Positions 26,113-34,916 of a stretch of DNA of 64,000 bases are shown here, piece by piece (positions within the stretch are counted from its first letter, which is position 1; every line of letters begins with the position of its first letter). The DNA is from Chryseobacterium gleum (GTDB lineage: Bacteria; Bacteroidota; Bacteroidia; Flavobacteriales_D; Crocinitomicaceae), in the NCBI GenBank assembly GCA_945882095.1, contig CAMCWF010000003.1:1-64000 (forward strand), written 5' to 3'. A program made the translations under genes and the position numbers. The notes under the pieces were generated by a model. The model made no database searches and was not told the origin of the DNA. It saw only the letters and a list, made by a program, of their open reading frames with translations.

Positions 26113-27483
26113 ATCGTTTCCATTTGCATATATCATTAAACTCAAAAGCAGAAAGATTCCAACATACTGGGCATACTCTAAAATTTTCTGAGGGGCTTCT
26201 TTTCCGGTGATGATTTCATAAAGCAAGAAAACAACGTGACCACCATCCAATGCTGGAATGGGTAGAATGTTCATAAATGCCAAAGCGATGGAGATAAATG
26301 CGGTGTTCATCCAAAAGATTCTCCAATCCCACATCGGGGGGAACATATTTCCAATGCTTGCAAAGCCTCCAACTGAAGTTGCGCCTTTTTTAGTGAATAC
26401 GAATTTAAATTGCGTGACATAATCCTTCAAAAGGTTAAATCCGTAATCGGTTCCAACCACAATGCTTTCTAAAAGACTATAATTTTTTTTCACGAGGGCA
26501 AGGGTGTCAGACGTAAACAAATTATTGGATGAAAACCCAATTATACCCTCTACGCTCACTTTTGGATGAATTTCCATTGTGTCAGCGCCTCGTAAGATCA
26601 ACAAGTCCACCTTCTTCCCTGCATGGGTAAACAATCCTTTTTGTAGTTCGTCGAAATAAACGATGGCGCCCCCATTTACCCCAATCACTTGGTCATTTAT
26701 CTTCAACCCAGCTGCTTTTGCCGCGCTTTTTTCCAATACTTCCTTAACCTTGCCTATTTTCACCCTTAAGCCAAAAGGAACCATGGCTCCCTTCTGGAAC
26801 AATTGCTGGTCGATGTTTTCTGGTAATGCTTTTGTAATTTCTTTTCCCTCTCTTGTAAAGGTTATTTTTGTTTTATCGCGCAACAAAACCCCTTTGTTAA
26901 GGTCGTCAATGGTTTTAATTGTTTTTCCATCAATTTTTGTTATGATGTCACCCGATGTTAATCCGTATTTCTCGAGATAGGGGTGAACAGACATTCCATA
27001 GTTCATTTTAGAGGTGTTGATTTCACTTCCTCCCCAAACAAAAACGATGGAGATGTAAAGAATAATTCCTACACACAAATTCACGACCACCCCCCCAATC
27101 ATAATGATGAGTCGTTGCCATGCTTTTTTAGATCGGAATTCATAGGGTTTCGCTGGCTGTTTCATCTGCTCTTTGTCCATTGACTCATCAATCATACCCG
27201 CGATTTTAACATAACCTCCAAGTGGAACCCACCCTATTCCCCATTCTGTTTTCTCACTTCCATCCTCCCATGACTCAGGTGATTTCTTGGTGAACCATGC
27301 GTATTTTTTCACCCCATTTACTTTGCGAAACCGGAGAATCGAAAACCAGGGATTAAAGAACAAATAAAATTTTTCTACCTTGGTTTTAAACAAACGGGCA
27401 GGAATGAAGTGTCCAAACTCATGTACAGTGACTAAAATGGCAAGTGATAGAAGGAGTTGTAGGGCTTTAATTAGAATGTCCAT
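26089..27483 (-). CDS. rseP: RIP metalloprotease RseP (site-2 protease)
   Basis: A 464-residue inner-membrane zinc protease that cleaves within the membrane, classically anti-sigma factors. The ATG at 27483 gives MDILIKALQLLLSLAILVTVHEFGHFIPARL with HEFGH at 21-25; an ATG at 27528 would add 15 unrelated residues. The GGYVKIAGM segment, a PDZ domain (YGLTSGDIITKIDG...; second copy AAKAAGLKINDQVIGVNGG), and the third-helix LPIPALDGGHVVF motif are all present. A nearby membrane anti-sigma-like protein (49808-50605) could be a substrate, but that is speculation. Confidence 0.95.
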   Translation of the reverse strand: MDILIKALQLLLSLAILVTVHEFGHFIPARLFKTKVEKFYLFFNPWFSILRFRKVNGVKKYAWFTKKSPESWEDGSEKTEWGIGWVPLGGYVKIAGMIDESMDKEQMKQPAKPYEFRSKKAWQRLIIMIGGVVVNLCVGIILYISIVFVWGGSEINTSKMNYGMSVHPYLEKYGLTSGDIITKIDGKTIKTIDDLNKGVLLRDKTKITFTREGKEITKALPENIDQQLFQKGAMVPFGLRVKIGKVKEVLEKSAAKAAGLKINDQVIGVNGGAIVYFDELQKGLFTHAGKKVDLLILRGADTMEIHPKVSVEGIIGFSSNNLFTSDTLALVKKNYSLLESIVVGTDYGFNLLKDYVTQFKFVFTKKGATSVGGFASIGNMFPPMWDWRIFWMNTAFISIALAFMNILPIPALDGGHVVFLLYEIITGKEAPQKILEYAQYVGIFLLLSLMIYANGNDLIRIFFK

Positions 27484-27644
27484 GTCATAAATTGAATTAC
27501 AAATATAGGGGGATTTATTTGCGAACACATGTATAATTAACCACTTCGTTGTGACTGGCGCGCAAAAAAGGTGAATTCACATATTTTAACCCTGTCCATT
27601 TTTAGAACTGCATCGATTTCCTTAATTTCGTCCGCTAACTCCTT

Positions 27645-28355
27645 ATGAACGATTCAATAGTCATCATCCCCACCTTTAATGAACGCGAAAATGTCGTTTT
27701 GATGTGTGATGCTGTTATGCAGCTTGGTGAAGGGTACCACATTTTATTTGTAGATGACAACTCACCAGACGGCACAGGTGACGTAATCCGCGAGTTGCAA
27801 CAAAAATACCCAGACGAAGTGTTTTTAGTAACCAGAGAAGAGAAGTTGGGACTTGGAACCGCCTATATAGCTGGCTTCAAATGGGCTTTGGAAAAAAATT
27901 ACACCTATGTGTTTGAAATGGATTGTGATTTCTCACACGACCCTAAAGATTTAATTCGACTTAAAAACGCATGCATTGAAGGAGCAGATGTTGCTGTAGG
28001 TTCTCGTTATTGCAAAGGAGGAAAGGTTGAAAACTGGCCGTTTAAGCGTGTTTTGTTATCTTATTTTGCCAACCTTTATGTTCGCATTGTATTGTGGGTT
28101 TCGATCAAGGACGCTACTGCAGGATTCAAATGTTACCGTGCCGAAGCGCTTAAAAAAATCAACCTAGACCACATCATTTTCAAGGGCTATGCTTTTCAAA
28201 TTTGCATGAAATATGCCGCCATCAAACACGGTTGTCGCGTGAAAGAAATTCCGATTACTTTTAAGGATAGACTGTATGGCGATTCTAAAATGAGCACCGG
28301 CATTTTTAAAGAAGCGTTGTTTGGTGTTTGGAAAATGCGAAAAATGAAACTATGA
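27645..28355 (+). CDS. polyprenol-phosphate mannose synthase-type glycosyltransferase (GT2)
   Basis: A 236-residue GT-A fold enzyme of family 2, close to dolichol/polyprenol-phosphate mannosyltransferases. Motifs: IIPTFNERENV at the N-terminus, FVDDNSPDGTGDVI, and EMDCDFSHDPKDL (DxD-like). AGFKCYR follows, then KGYAFQICMKYAA. It lacks the C-terminal membrane domain of longer DPM proteins, so it is peripheral. It makes a lipid-linked sugar donor for envelope or protein glycosylation. Its stop overlaps the pyrC start (ATGA). The gap upstream (161 bases) shows a TAATTTCG box at 27623-27630 but no clear -33. Confidence 0.9.
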   Translation: MNDSIVIIPTFNERENVVLMCDAVMQLGEGYHILFVDDNSPDGTGDVIRELQQKYPDEVFLVTREEKLGLGTAYIAGFKWALEKNYTYVFEMDCDFSHDPKDLIRLKNACIEGADVAVGSRYCKGGKVENWPFKRVLLSYFANLYVRIVLWVSIKDATAGFKCYRAEALKKINLDHIIFKGYAFQICMKYAAIKHGCRVKEIPITFKDRLYGDSKMSTGIFKEALFGVWKMRKMKL

Positions 28356-29692
28356 GCCGAATAATCTTACGCAATGCACAAATTGTTAATGAAGGAAAAA
28401 CTTTTGTTTCAGACCTCAGCATCAAAGACGGTAGAATTGAGAAAATCGCTGGCGAAATCTCCGATTCAGCGGTAAAAGAAATTGATTTGAAAGGCAACTA
28501 TTTATTGCCCGGATGCATTGACGACCAGGTTCATTTTCGCGAACCCGGCCTAACCCACAAAGGTGATCTTTTCACCGAGTCGCGGGCCGCTGTTGCAGGC
28601 GGAATCACCTCATTTATGGAAATGCCGAACACGGTCCCCAATGCTTTAACCCAAGACCTTCTTGAAGAAAAATACAACCGGGCGGGCATCGTTTCTATTG
28701 CCAATCATTCCTTTTACATGGGTGTGTCGAACACCAATCTTTCTGAGGTGCTAAAAACCAACGAAGAAAAAGTTTGTGGAATTAAGGTTTTCATGGGCTC
28801 TTCCACAGGAAACATGTTGGTAGATAATGAACGAACCCTTGAGGCCCTCTTTTCTCAATCGCCCATGCTCATCGCTACGCACTGTGAAGACGAGCAGACG
28901 GTGCAAGAAAATTTGCGAAAAGCAAAGTTAACCTACGGAAATCACATTCCTATTCAAATGCATCCGGAAATAAGAAGTGCGGAGGCGTGTTATTTATCCT
29001 CCTCCTTCGCGGTTAATTTGGCGAAAAAACATGGGACAAGGGTACACGTTTTGCACATTTCAACAGGAAAGGAAACGTTTTTGTTTGAAGCAAATGTTCC
29101 CCTTAGGTCTAAAAAGATTACAGCAGAGGCTTGTATTCATCATCTTTGGTTTTGTGATGCTGATTATGGGCTTCATGGGAATGCGATTAAATGGAATCCC
29201 GCCGTTAAATCTGCCAACGACCGTGCGCAAATATGGAAGGCGCTCTTAGAAGACAGGATAGACGTTATCGCAACAGACCATGCCCCGCATACCCTAGAAG
29301 AGAAAAACAACCCCTACCTAAACGCTCCTTCTGGTGGACCGTTGGTTCAACATGCCTTACTCGCAATGCTAGAAAAACAAAAAGAGGGTCTCTTAACTTT
29401 GGAAAAAGTCGTTGAAAAAATGTCACATGCTCCTGCTGTACTTTTCAGGATAAAAGACCGAGGATTTGTTCGCGAAGGTTACTATGCCGACCTGGTAGAA
29501 GTGGACGCTCATCAACAAACAACCGTTAGCAAAGCCAATTTACTATACAAATGTGGGTGGTCTCCGTTTGAAGGCCATTCCTTTCCATATTCCATTAAGC
29601 GTACTTTTGTCAATGGCAACATAGTCTTTGAGGATGGAGAAATCATAGAAAGCACAAAGGGTATGCGTTTATTATTTGACAAGGCACAATGA
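28352..29692 (+). CDS. pyrC: dihydroorotase
   Basis: A 446-residue amidohydrolase forming dihydroorotate in pyrimidine synthesis. The ATG at 28352 overlaps the preceding stop as ATGA; a TTG 24 bases upstream would add eight residues. Metal and catalytic motifs: DDQVHFREPG at about 58-67, GGITSFMEMPNT, KVFMGSSTGNML with the carbamylated-lysine region, LIATHCEDE, HVLHIST, and ATDHAPHTLEEK. The Gln in DDQVHF instead of His is normal for the Bacteroidota enzyme. The next gene overlaps by 4 bases. Confidence 0.94.
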   Translation: MSRIILRNAQIVNEGKTFVSDLSIKDGRIEKIAGEISDSAVKEIDLKGNYLLPGCIDDQVHFREPGLTHKGDLFTESRAAVAGGITSFMEMPNTVPNALTQDLLEEKYNRAGIVSIANHSFYMGVSNTNLSEVLKTNEEKVCGIKVFMGSSTGNMLVDNERTLEALFSQSPMLIATHCEDEQTVQENLRKAKLTYGNHIPIQMHPEIRSAEACYLSSSFAVNLAKKHGTRVHVLHISTGKETFLFEANVPLRSKKITAEACIHHLWFCDADYGLHGNAIKWNPAVKSANDRAQIWKALLEDRIDVIATDHAPHTLEEKNNPYLNAPSGGPLVQHALLAMLEKQKEGLLTLEKVVEKMSHAPAVLFRIKDRGFVREGYYADLVEVDAHQQTTVSKANLLYKCGWSPFEGHSFPYSIKRTFVNGNIVFEDGEIIESTKGMRLLFDKAQ

Positions 29693-30021
29693 AATGCTTT
29701 TTTTTAATCTTAGGAATCCTTGTGGGGTTTTCAAGCTGTGCGTTAAAAGAAAAGCCAAGCGTCATCATCCCGAAGGAGAAAATGACTGAAATAATGTCGG
29801 AAGTATTTGTCGTTGAAATGTATTATCAAAAGAAACATGCCTCACCATTTATTTACCATAAAGTCCTTAAAAAGGCTTTGCTAAAGACCTTTCAAAAGCA
29901 CCGTGTAACCTCAAAAGAATACAGTCAGAGTTTTGACTTTTATGCAAAAGATTATGCTGCGTTTAAGGAGATTAATTTGGAAATAATACAACGTTACAAC
30001 GAATCTTTACTCAAGCAATAG
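29689..30021 (+). CDS. DUF4296 lipoprotein
   Basis: A 110-residue lipoprotein (MKCFFLILGILVGFSSC; lipobox FSSC) with the DUF4296 pattern: IIPKEKMTEIMSEVFVVEMY, a central basic stretch, then KHRVTSKEYSQSFDFYAKD. This family is restricted to Bacteroidota and often follows dihydroorotase, as here with a 4-base ATGA overlap. Function unknown. Its 3' end overlaps the convergent HEAT-like gene by 15 bases. Confidence 0.88.
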   Translation: MKCFFLILGILVGFSSCALKEKPSVIIPKEKMTEIMSEVFVVEMYYQKKHASPFIYHKVLKKALLKTFQKHRVTSKEYSQSFDFYAKDYAAFKEINLEIIQRYNESLLKQ

Positions 30022-30555
30022 GTCCGTATCTAAACCTTCATTTTGATCTTTTAGAATCAACGCGATTTCACTCATTAAAAATTTCTTTTTATCGTCTTCT
30101 TCATTCCTCGATTCAAGGTAATCTCTCAGATGCAATTGCGCTTCAAGCAAAGAAGCTTCGTCAAAAGGACCTTCCAAATTCTCTAATATGGTCAAACATT
30201 CTAAGGCGGTCAGGTAATCTGATTCACACGCCATTTTTACAAAAGAGGCGATGTGGTCGCTGTAGTTCAGTTTTGAGTTCCAAAGGATGTGAAGGATTTG
30301 TTTTCTGGCATGTGCGTTGTCTTTTTCATAAAGCATTTCCATCCATTTTTCAGCGGCGCCCTTAACGCTCACGGATGCGAGCAAATTAAAAACATCTCTT
30401 TTAATGTCTAAATTTTCGGTGGCTAAATAAATTTCAAATACTTCCTCAAGCTGTGCTAAGGTTCCGTTTTCTTCTAAGTAATCACATGCTTTTTTAACCT
30501 CTTCAACATCTTGCGACTTCAAGTTGAGTAATGCGTCATTCGCTCTTTTGTTCAT
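30007..30555 (-). CDS. HEAT-like helical repeat protein of unknown function
   Basis: A 182-residue acidic, all-helical cytoplasmic protein. Helix pairs such as DVEEVKKACDYLEENGTLAQLEEVFEIYL, DIKRDVFNLLASVSVKGAAEKWMEML and YLTALECLTILENLEG suggest ARM/HEAT-type repeats. It starts inside the end of rsmA (20-base overlap), so it is translationally coupled to it, hinting at a ribosome-related role. That link is only contextual. I do not recognise a named family. Confidence 0.72.
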   Translation of the reverse strand: MNKRANDALLNLKSQDVEEVKKACDYLEENGTLAQLEEVFEIYLATENLDIKRDVFNLLASVSVKGAAEKWMEMLYEKDNAHARKQILHILWNSKLNYSDHIASFVKMACESDYLTALECLTILENLEGPFDEASLLEAQLHLRDYLESRNEEDDKKKFLMSEIALILKDQNEGLDTDLLLE

Positions 30556-31327
30556 TGTATCTCTCTATTTGTTTTGTTAAATAAATAAAATCTTCGACGT
30601 CCAATTGTTCAGGTCGAGCCTTATCGTATTTTTCATCCAGCTTGACATGCTCTATGAGTTGTCTCAAGGAATTTCTAAGTGTTTTTCGCCTTTGGTTAAA
30701 AGCCATTTTAACCACTTGAACGAAAAGTTTCTCATCACATCCTAAGTTGGGACGTTGGTTTCGCGTACAACGGATCACTCCAGATTTGACTTTAGGGGGT
30801 GGGTAAAAGGCCCCTGGCTCAACGGTGAAACAATACTCAATGTGATAGTAACTCTGCAGCAAAACACTGAGGATTCCATAACTTTTACTGCCCGGTTTTT
30901 CGGCAATTCTTACAGCAACTTCTTTTTGAAACATTCCGATAATGAGCGGGATTTGATTTCGGTGCTCCAAACATTTAAATAAGATTTGAGAAGATATATT
31001 GTAAGGAAAATTTCCCACAACGCAAAAGGGTTTATGGTTAAAAAACCCAGCTAAGTCGGCCTTTAGAAAATCTTGAAAAAACACCTTCTCTCTCAAGCTT
31101 GGATAATGCACATGAAGGTATGTGATGGATTCTTTGTCAACTTCGAAAGCACAAAAATCAATGTCTTCCCTTTGTACAAAATACTTTGTGATTGCCCCTG
31201 TTCCCGGACCAATTTCAAGTACTGACATGGGTTGCTCGAAAGGCGGTAGGCATTCTGCAATGCGCTCGCAAACTTGAACATTCGTTAAAAAATGTTGTCC
31301 CAGTCTTTTTTTAGGTGCAACCTTCAT
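30536..31327 (-). CDS. rsmA: 16S rRNA dimethyladenosine transferase
   Basis: A 263-residue KsgA/RsmA, which dimethylates two adjacent adenosines in helix 45 of 16S rRNA. It opens with KKRLGQHFL. The SAM-binding motif is VLEIGPGTGAIT at about 39-50, and the catalytic NxPY appears as GNFPYNIS near 108-115. FYPPPKVKSGVI and FNQRRKTLRNSL complete the family profile. It lies in an operon: 4-base overlap with the upstream DUF4286 gene and 20 bases with the downstream HEAT-like gene. Confidence 0.96.
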   Translation of the reverse strand: MKVAPKKRLGQHFLTNVQVCERIAECLPPFEQPMSVLEIGPGTGAITKYFVQREDIDFCAFEVDKESITYLHVHYPSLREKVFFQDFLKADLAGFFNHKPFCVVGNFPYNISSQILFKCLEHRNQIPLIIGMFQKEVAVRIAEKPGSKSYGILSVLLQSYYHIEYCFTVEPGAFYPPPKVKSGVIRCTRNQRPNLGCDEKLFVQVVKMAFNQRRKTLRNSLRQLIEHVKLDEKYDKARPEQLDVEDFIYLTKQIERYNEQKSE

Positions 31328-31638
31328 GGATGGGCCTCCTGAATTATTTCCAAAAGGGTACGGAAGGCTACGAATTTTCCCTCATACCTCGATTGATGTT
31401 TCGCTTGCAAATCTTTAGCAAATTTCTCTTGGTATTCATTATAGTGGCATTGGCTCTCCGCGTAATACAAGATCGAAAAAGAACACTCGTCTTCCTCATT
31501 GCCCTGAATTTTTGAAAATACACATTTTTGAAAACAATTTGTGTTTAACACTTCGGGGATGTGTTGTTCTTTCATCCAGGTGGTCCAATCCGCTCGAATG
31601 GCGGGGTCGATGCTCACGGTAACATTATATAAAATCAT
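31324..31638 (-). CDS. DUF4286 family protein
   Basis: About 104 residues from the ATG at 31638 (MILYNVTVSIDPAIRADWTTWM), one base past the stop of the upstream gene; an ATG three codons earlier (31647) is the alternative. The sequence shows the DUF4286 pattern: YNVTV at the start, HIPEVLNT, then YYAESQCHYNEYQEKFAKDL...RYEGKFVAFRTLLE. It has a ferredoxin-like, possibly dimeric, alpha/beta look. Restricted to Bacteroidota and of unknown role. It overlaps rsmA by 4 bases. Confidence 0.85.
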   Translation of the reverse strand: MILYNVTVSIDPAIRADWTTWMKEQHIPEVLNTNCFQKCVFSKIQGNEEDECSFSILYYAESQCHYNEYQEKFAKDLQAKHQSRYEGKFVAFRTLLEIIQEAHP

Positions 31639-31639
31639 C

Positions 31640-33124
31640 TCATTCATTGTTTTCAAGAAAAACAGATTGTTGGTCCATCATTTCGAATTCTTGTCCAGCT
31701 AAACCGTTAAAAAGGATTTTATTGGTTTTATCCTTCCCTACAAAGGTATAGTTTGCATACAGGCAATAGTCATAATTGTAATTAATTTCACGAAAGGGCA
31801 TTTTTTCTTTTCGGGTGAAACCTGTGCCTGGAAGTATCAAAAACACCCAATTTCGCTTTGTTTGGATGGCTGTTGTCTCAGACCGTTTTACCAACCAACT
31901 GCACACTTCCTTTCCTTTTTTATTTTCAAAACCAATCACCAACACGTCATATCCGGAGGCATTGTTAAACTGAATACTTGGAAGCGTTTTGTTGTTACTA
32001 AAACGCTTTGTATTTAACAAGGTGTGTTCGGATATTTCTTCTTTGGATTTTTGTGATGTATGCAGGTAATAATCATTCAATCCCAATAATAGGTTTTGAT
32101 ATATGCCTTCTGCTTTCTCGTTGACAAATGCATTTCTTACGCTTACGTTTATCCCGGAATTATCAAACCCTAACGTGTCTCCATCCATAGGTCTCGTTTC
32201 AGATTGGGAGTGCACCAAAGAATCCACACGAAACCTCTCAGCCAAACTGAAGTATTTCAAGGAGGAAGCATTGATGTTATCGGGGGCTTCTAAGTCATCT
32301 TGCCACTTGGTAAAAATCACTATGGTCAAACCTCCGAGGACAAGAAAAATGAGCAAGATCCGGGCATAAAACTTCGTTTTTCGGGAAATCCCTTTTTGTT
32401 GTTGAGCCTTAACTTGTAACCCTTTGAAACGATGAATTGCCTTATCCAAAGATGCCTTCAGAATTTGATTTAACTCGATTTTTGAGAGTTGTTGGAAAGC
32501 GTAGTGTGCCGTATTGGCCGTGCATTTCGGGTCGGCCAACAATGTTAATGTGGCTTCTACCCATTGTGCCTTTACACGTTCACTTCCTTGTGACAGGGAA
32601 AGAAACAATTCTGCTTTTTCATCACTCAAAAAATATAAAACAGCCAGGTTAAATTCTTTTGCATCGGAAATGTCTTTACATTTCTCCACTTCCAACTCCA
32701 GTTGGATTCTCAAGTGCGTTTGCAAATTTTGTTCTACTTGAAATCGTTTTTCATCGGTTAGCACTTGTAGAAATCCTAGATAATTTTTCATTTGTTTATC
32801 GATTGTTAGCTCCCCTTGAAAAACGGGGAAGAAAAGACCGATATACTTTTGAAAGTTGGGGTATAAAATGTGTTTTTGTATGTTTCCGAATCCTACAAAA
32901 GGTTGTAGAATTTCCCTTAAAAGCAAGAAATCTCTTAACACTGGATTGCTTTCAATCCAACCATTAAAAACCATGGTTTCATTGGTTTGGATTGCTAAAA
33001 ACTGATGGAGAAAAGCGCTTTTCTCTTCCTTTCCATTCGCATGTTTTTGGAGCAACGTGTCAAAGGTGGTATCCCCTTTAAGGTAGGATTCAATTGTATC
33101 GTTTGGAATCGAAAAATATTTCAT
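31640..33124 (-). CDS. single-pass membrane protein of unknown function
   Basis: A 494-residue protein from the ATG at 33124. It has no signal peptide: a mostly helical cytoplasmic N-terminal half (residues 1-245), a basic stretch (KGISRKTKFYAR), one transmembrane helix at about 255-272 (ILLIFLVLGGLTIVIF), then a roughly 220-residue extracytoplasmic part of mixed strands (YDVLVIGFENKKGKEVCSWLV..., NWVFLILPGTGF...). It heads the operon with DUF4286, rsmA and the HEAT-like gene. No family is recognised. The topology would suit a transmembrane sensor or scaffold, but nothing in the sequence proves it. Confidence 0.7.
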   Translation of the reverse strand: MKYFSIPNDTIESYLKGDTTFDTLLQKHANGKEEKSAFLHQFLAIQTNETMVFNGWIESNPVLRDFLLLREILQPFVGFGNIQKHILYPNFQKYIGLFFPVFQGELTIDKQMKNYLGFLQVLTDEKRFQVEQNLQTHLRIQLELEVEKCKDISDAKEFNLAVLYFLSDEKAELFLSLSQGSERVKAQWVEATLTLLADPKCTANTAHYAFQQLSKIELNQILKASLDKAIHRFKGLQVKAQQQKGISRKTKFYARILLIFLVLGGLTIVIFTKWQDDLEAPDNINASSLKYFSLAERFRVDSLVHSQSETRPMDGDTLGFDNSGINVSVRNAFVNEKAEGIYQNLLLGLNDYYLHTSQKSKEEISEHTLLNTKRFSNNKTLPSIQFNNASGYDVLVIGFENKKGKEVCSWLVKRSETTAIQTKRNWVFLILPGTGFTRKEKMPFREINYNYDYCLYANYTFVGKDKTNKILFNGLAGQEFEMMDQQSVFLENNE

Positions 33125-33140
33125 ATCCAAAATTAGTGAT

Positions 33141-33169
33141 TTTGAAACGGTCTGTTTTATGTATCTTTG
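33141..33169 (+). promoter_or_regulatory. promoter for T9SS type A protein at 33192
   Basis: TTTG (33141-33144), 17-base spacer, TATCTTTG (33162-33169): an exact match to the Bacteroidota vegetative consensus. Predicted start near 33173, leader about 19 bases. Confidence 0.72.
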
Positions 33170-33191
33170 GTATCAATTTTAATTTAATCTT

Positions 33192-33947
33192 ATGAAAAAA
33201 CTTTTACTTTCTTTTGGTGCAATCGCTTTTCTTGCGCTGTCTGTTGATGCTCAGTCTTGTATTCCAGGAGCAAATTTTGTAGACTCCACGTATGGTGTTT
33301 GGCCGGATACAACACAAAATTTTCCGCCAGCGGCTGCAAACGTAGCTTATTCAACGGATTTAAACTTTAAAGTTCCATCAACCGTACCCGCCGAGCTATC
33401 TGCACAATACGCTGGATCTCCAATTCAAGAATTTACCGTTACTGGGGTTGTTGGACTACCAAATGGTTTTAATTATGCTTGTAACATTGCGAATTGTACC
33501 TATGCAGGTGGCGTAAATGGTTGTGCCAATATTTGGGGAACAACAGCGACAACGGGAACTTATCCAATTACCATTGAATTGAGCGCAATCGTACTTGTTT
33601 CCCTAATTCCAGGCTTACCACCTGTACCCGTTCAAGTTCCTGGGGGATTATCGTTTGGTGGATATAAAATCATCGTAGGAAATGCAGGAATCATCACCGG
33701 TGTTGTGGCTCCTTTGTCTCTTTATCCAAACCCAACAACAGGAATGTTGAATGTAACAGGAATCTCTTCAGAAATGAATGCTGAAACCATTACCATTACC
33801 AACGTAAACGGTCAAGTATTAAGTGCAATGAACGTAGAAGGAAAAAATGCAATTACAATGAACTTGGACTTCTTAAAAGAGGGGATTTATTTTGCAAACT
33901 TGTCTACTGTAGACGGAGTTAAATCCGTTCGTTTTGTGAAACAATAA
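33192..33947 (+). CDS. secreted protein with T9SS type A sorting domain
   Basis: A 251-residue secreted protein. The signal peptide ends at ALSVDAQS. A short beta-rich N-terminal region follows, with three cysteines (CNIANCTYAGGVNGC) and proline-rich segments (LPPVPVQVPGG). The C-terminal 75 residues are a type A sorting domain (LSLYPNPTTGMLNVTG...ITNVNGQVL...LKEGIYFANLST...VRFVKQ). It is made from its own strong promoter and closed by an intrinsic terminator, so it is a single-gene unit and probably abundant at the surface. The N-terminal domain is not recognised. Confidence 0.88.
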   Translation: MKKLLLSFGAIAFLALSVDAQSCIPGANFVDSTYGVWPDTTQNFPPAAANVAYSTDLNFKVPSTVPAELSAQYAGSPIQEFTVTGVVGLPNGFNYACNIANCTYAGGVNGCANIWGTTATTGTYPITIELSAIVLVSLIPGLPPVPVQVPGGLSFGGYKIIVGNAGIITGVVAPLSLYPNPTTGMLNVTGISSEMNAETITITNVNGQVLSAMNVEGKNAITMNLDFLKEGIYFANLSTVDGVKSVRFVKQ

Positions 33948-33965
33948 TTTAATTGGAATTTTGTT

Positions 33966-33989
33966 AAAGGGGCTTAGGCCCCTTTTTTT
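33966..33989 (+). terminator. intrinsic terminator
   Basis: AAAGGGGC (33966-33973) pairs with GCCCCTTT (33978-33985) around a four-base TTAG loop, followed by a run of Ts. It sits 18 bases after the 33192 gene stop and just touches the end of the convergent Omp28 gene. Confidence 0.88.
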
Positions 33990-34914
33990 ATTGTATGTCT
34001 TGTTCAATTACTTGATAAATTTCCCATGTGATTTTATCGTAGACATAGACCAACAATCTCATGTTAGCGGCATTGTAACTGCCATCCAATTGATTTGGAA
34101 CCACAAAACTGTAATTTACATAATATTTCCCGTTGACCATCTCTGCGTTGGTAAGGGTTTTGCCAAATGGTGTTGCGTTTAAATTCCCACGGTGTATGTC
34201 TCTGTGAACGTAACTGGAATTGTGTGAGTTGTCGCTCATTTTTTGATCCCCAACCAATGAATCCTCTAGAAGGTACACGACAACACCAAGCCCATTGTTA
34301 AGGCTTTGGTCTACCTTTTCAACTTCAACATGCAAGTATGCCCCTTTCGTGCTTGGATAATAATTTAACTGGGATTGAAGGTTTACTTTCAATTGATTCT
34401 GCGTAATGAGGTCATTCACCATGTTCGCCCAGAGGTTGGGGCTTTGAAAAATCACCCCATTGCTTACCCTGCTTACGTTTCCCCTAGGATTGCCTGTGAA
34501 TCCTCCGTCGTTGGTGCCAAAATAAGACCCTATGGCCAATCCATCTGGATTTGTAAAATCCATAGGATATTCTGGTAGTGAAACCGACTGAAAATCACCA
34601 ATACCCGTTGGGCAAGCATGAATAGAAACGGGGAAAACACGGGTTGGATTTGCCTCGTGAAGCGCATGGGCCAAGTCTGCTGCGGCTGGACAATAAATGC
34701 ATTTGTGGCCAGTAAAATCCTCGATGAGAACATTTCTGTTTACGTTGGTATTGGGGCTAAAGACGGGCCATTCGTTGGCAACATAATCACTCCAATTACC
34801 GGGGTATAAACTCGTGTCCAAATCATTGGTTGATGCCGCCGGATAAGGATTTTGCACATGGTCACATGAAGCAAAAAACAAGGCGCTAAGACAGATAAAA
34901 ATTAAATGTTTCAT
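33988..34914 (-). CDS. Omp28-related outer-membrane lipoprotein
   Basis: A 308-residue lipoprotein from the ATG at 34914 (MKHLIFICLSALFFASC; lipobox FASC); the frame continues upstream to 35172 but that runs through the DUF6029 gene and lacks a signal. Omp28 family core: NRNVLIEDFTGHKCIYCPAAADLAH, where CIYC resembles a thioredoxin active site, then the beta-rich C-terminal domain (LHVEVEKV..., VVVYLLEDSLVGDQ, HNSSYVHRDIHRG). It is the last gene of the TlpA-DUF6029-Omp28 operon, 2 bases after DUF6029. Role unknown; see findings. Confidence 0.9.
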   Translation of the reverse strand: MKHLIFICLSALFFASCDHVQNPYPAASTNDLDTSLYPGNWSDYVANEWPVFSPNTNVNRNVLIEDFTGHKCIYCPAAADLAHALHEANPTRVFPVSIHACPTGIGDFQSVSLPEYPMDFTNPDGLAIGSYFGTNDGGFTGNPRGNVSRVSNGVIFQSPNLWANMVNDLITQNQLKVNLQSQLNYYPSTKGAYLHVEVEKVDQSLNNGLGVVVYLLEDSLVGDQKMSDNSHNSSYVHRDIHRGNLNATPFGKTLTNAEMVNGKYYVNYSFVVPNQLDGSYNAANMRLLVYVYDKITWEIYQVIEQDIQ

Positions 34915-34916
34915 CG

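Noticed and set aside
28520-28555. Apparent loss of a metal-binding His in dihydroorotase (DDQVHFREPG)
   Set aside because: The Gln is, to my knowledge, the normal state in Bacteroidota enzymes of this class, and the remaining metal and catalytic motifs are intact.
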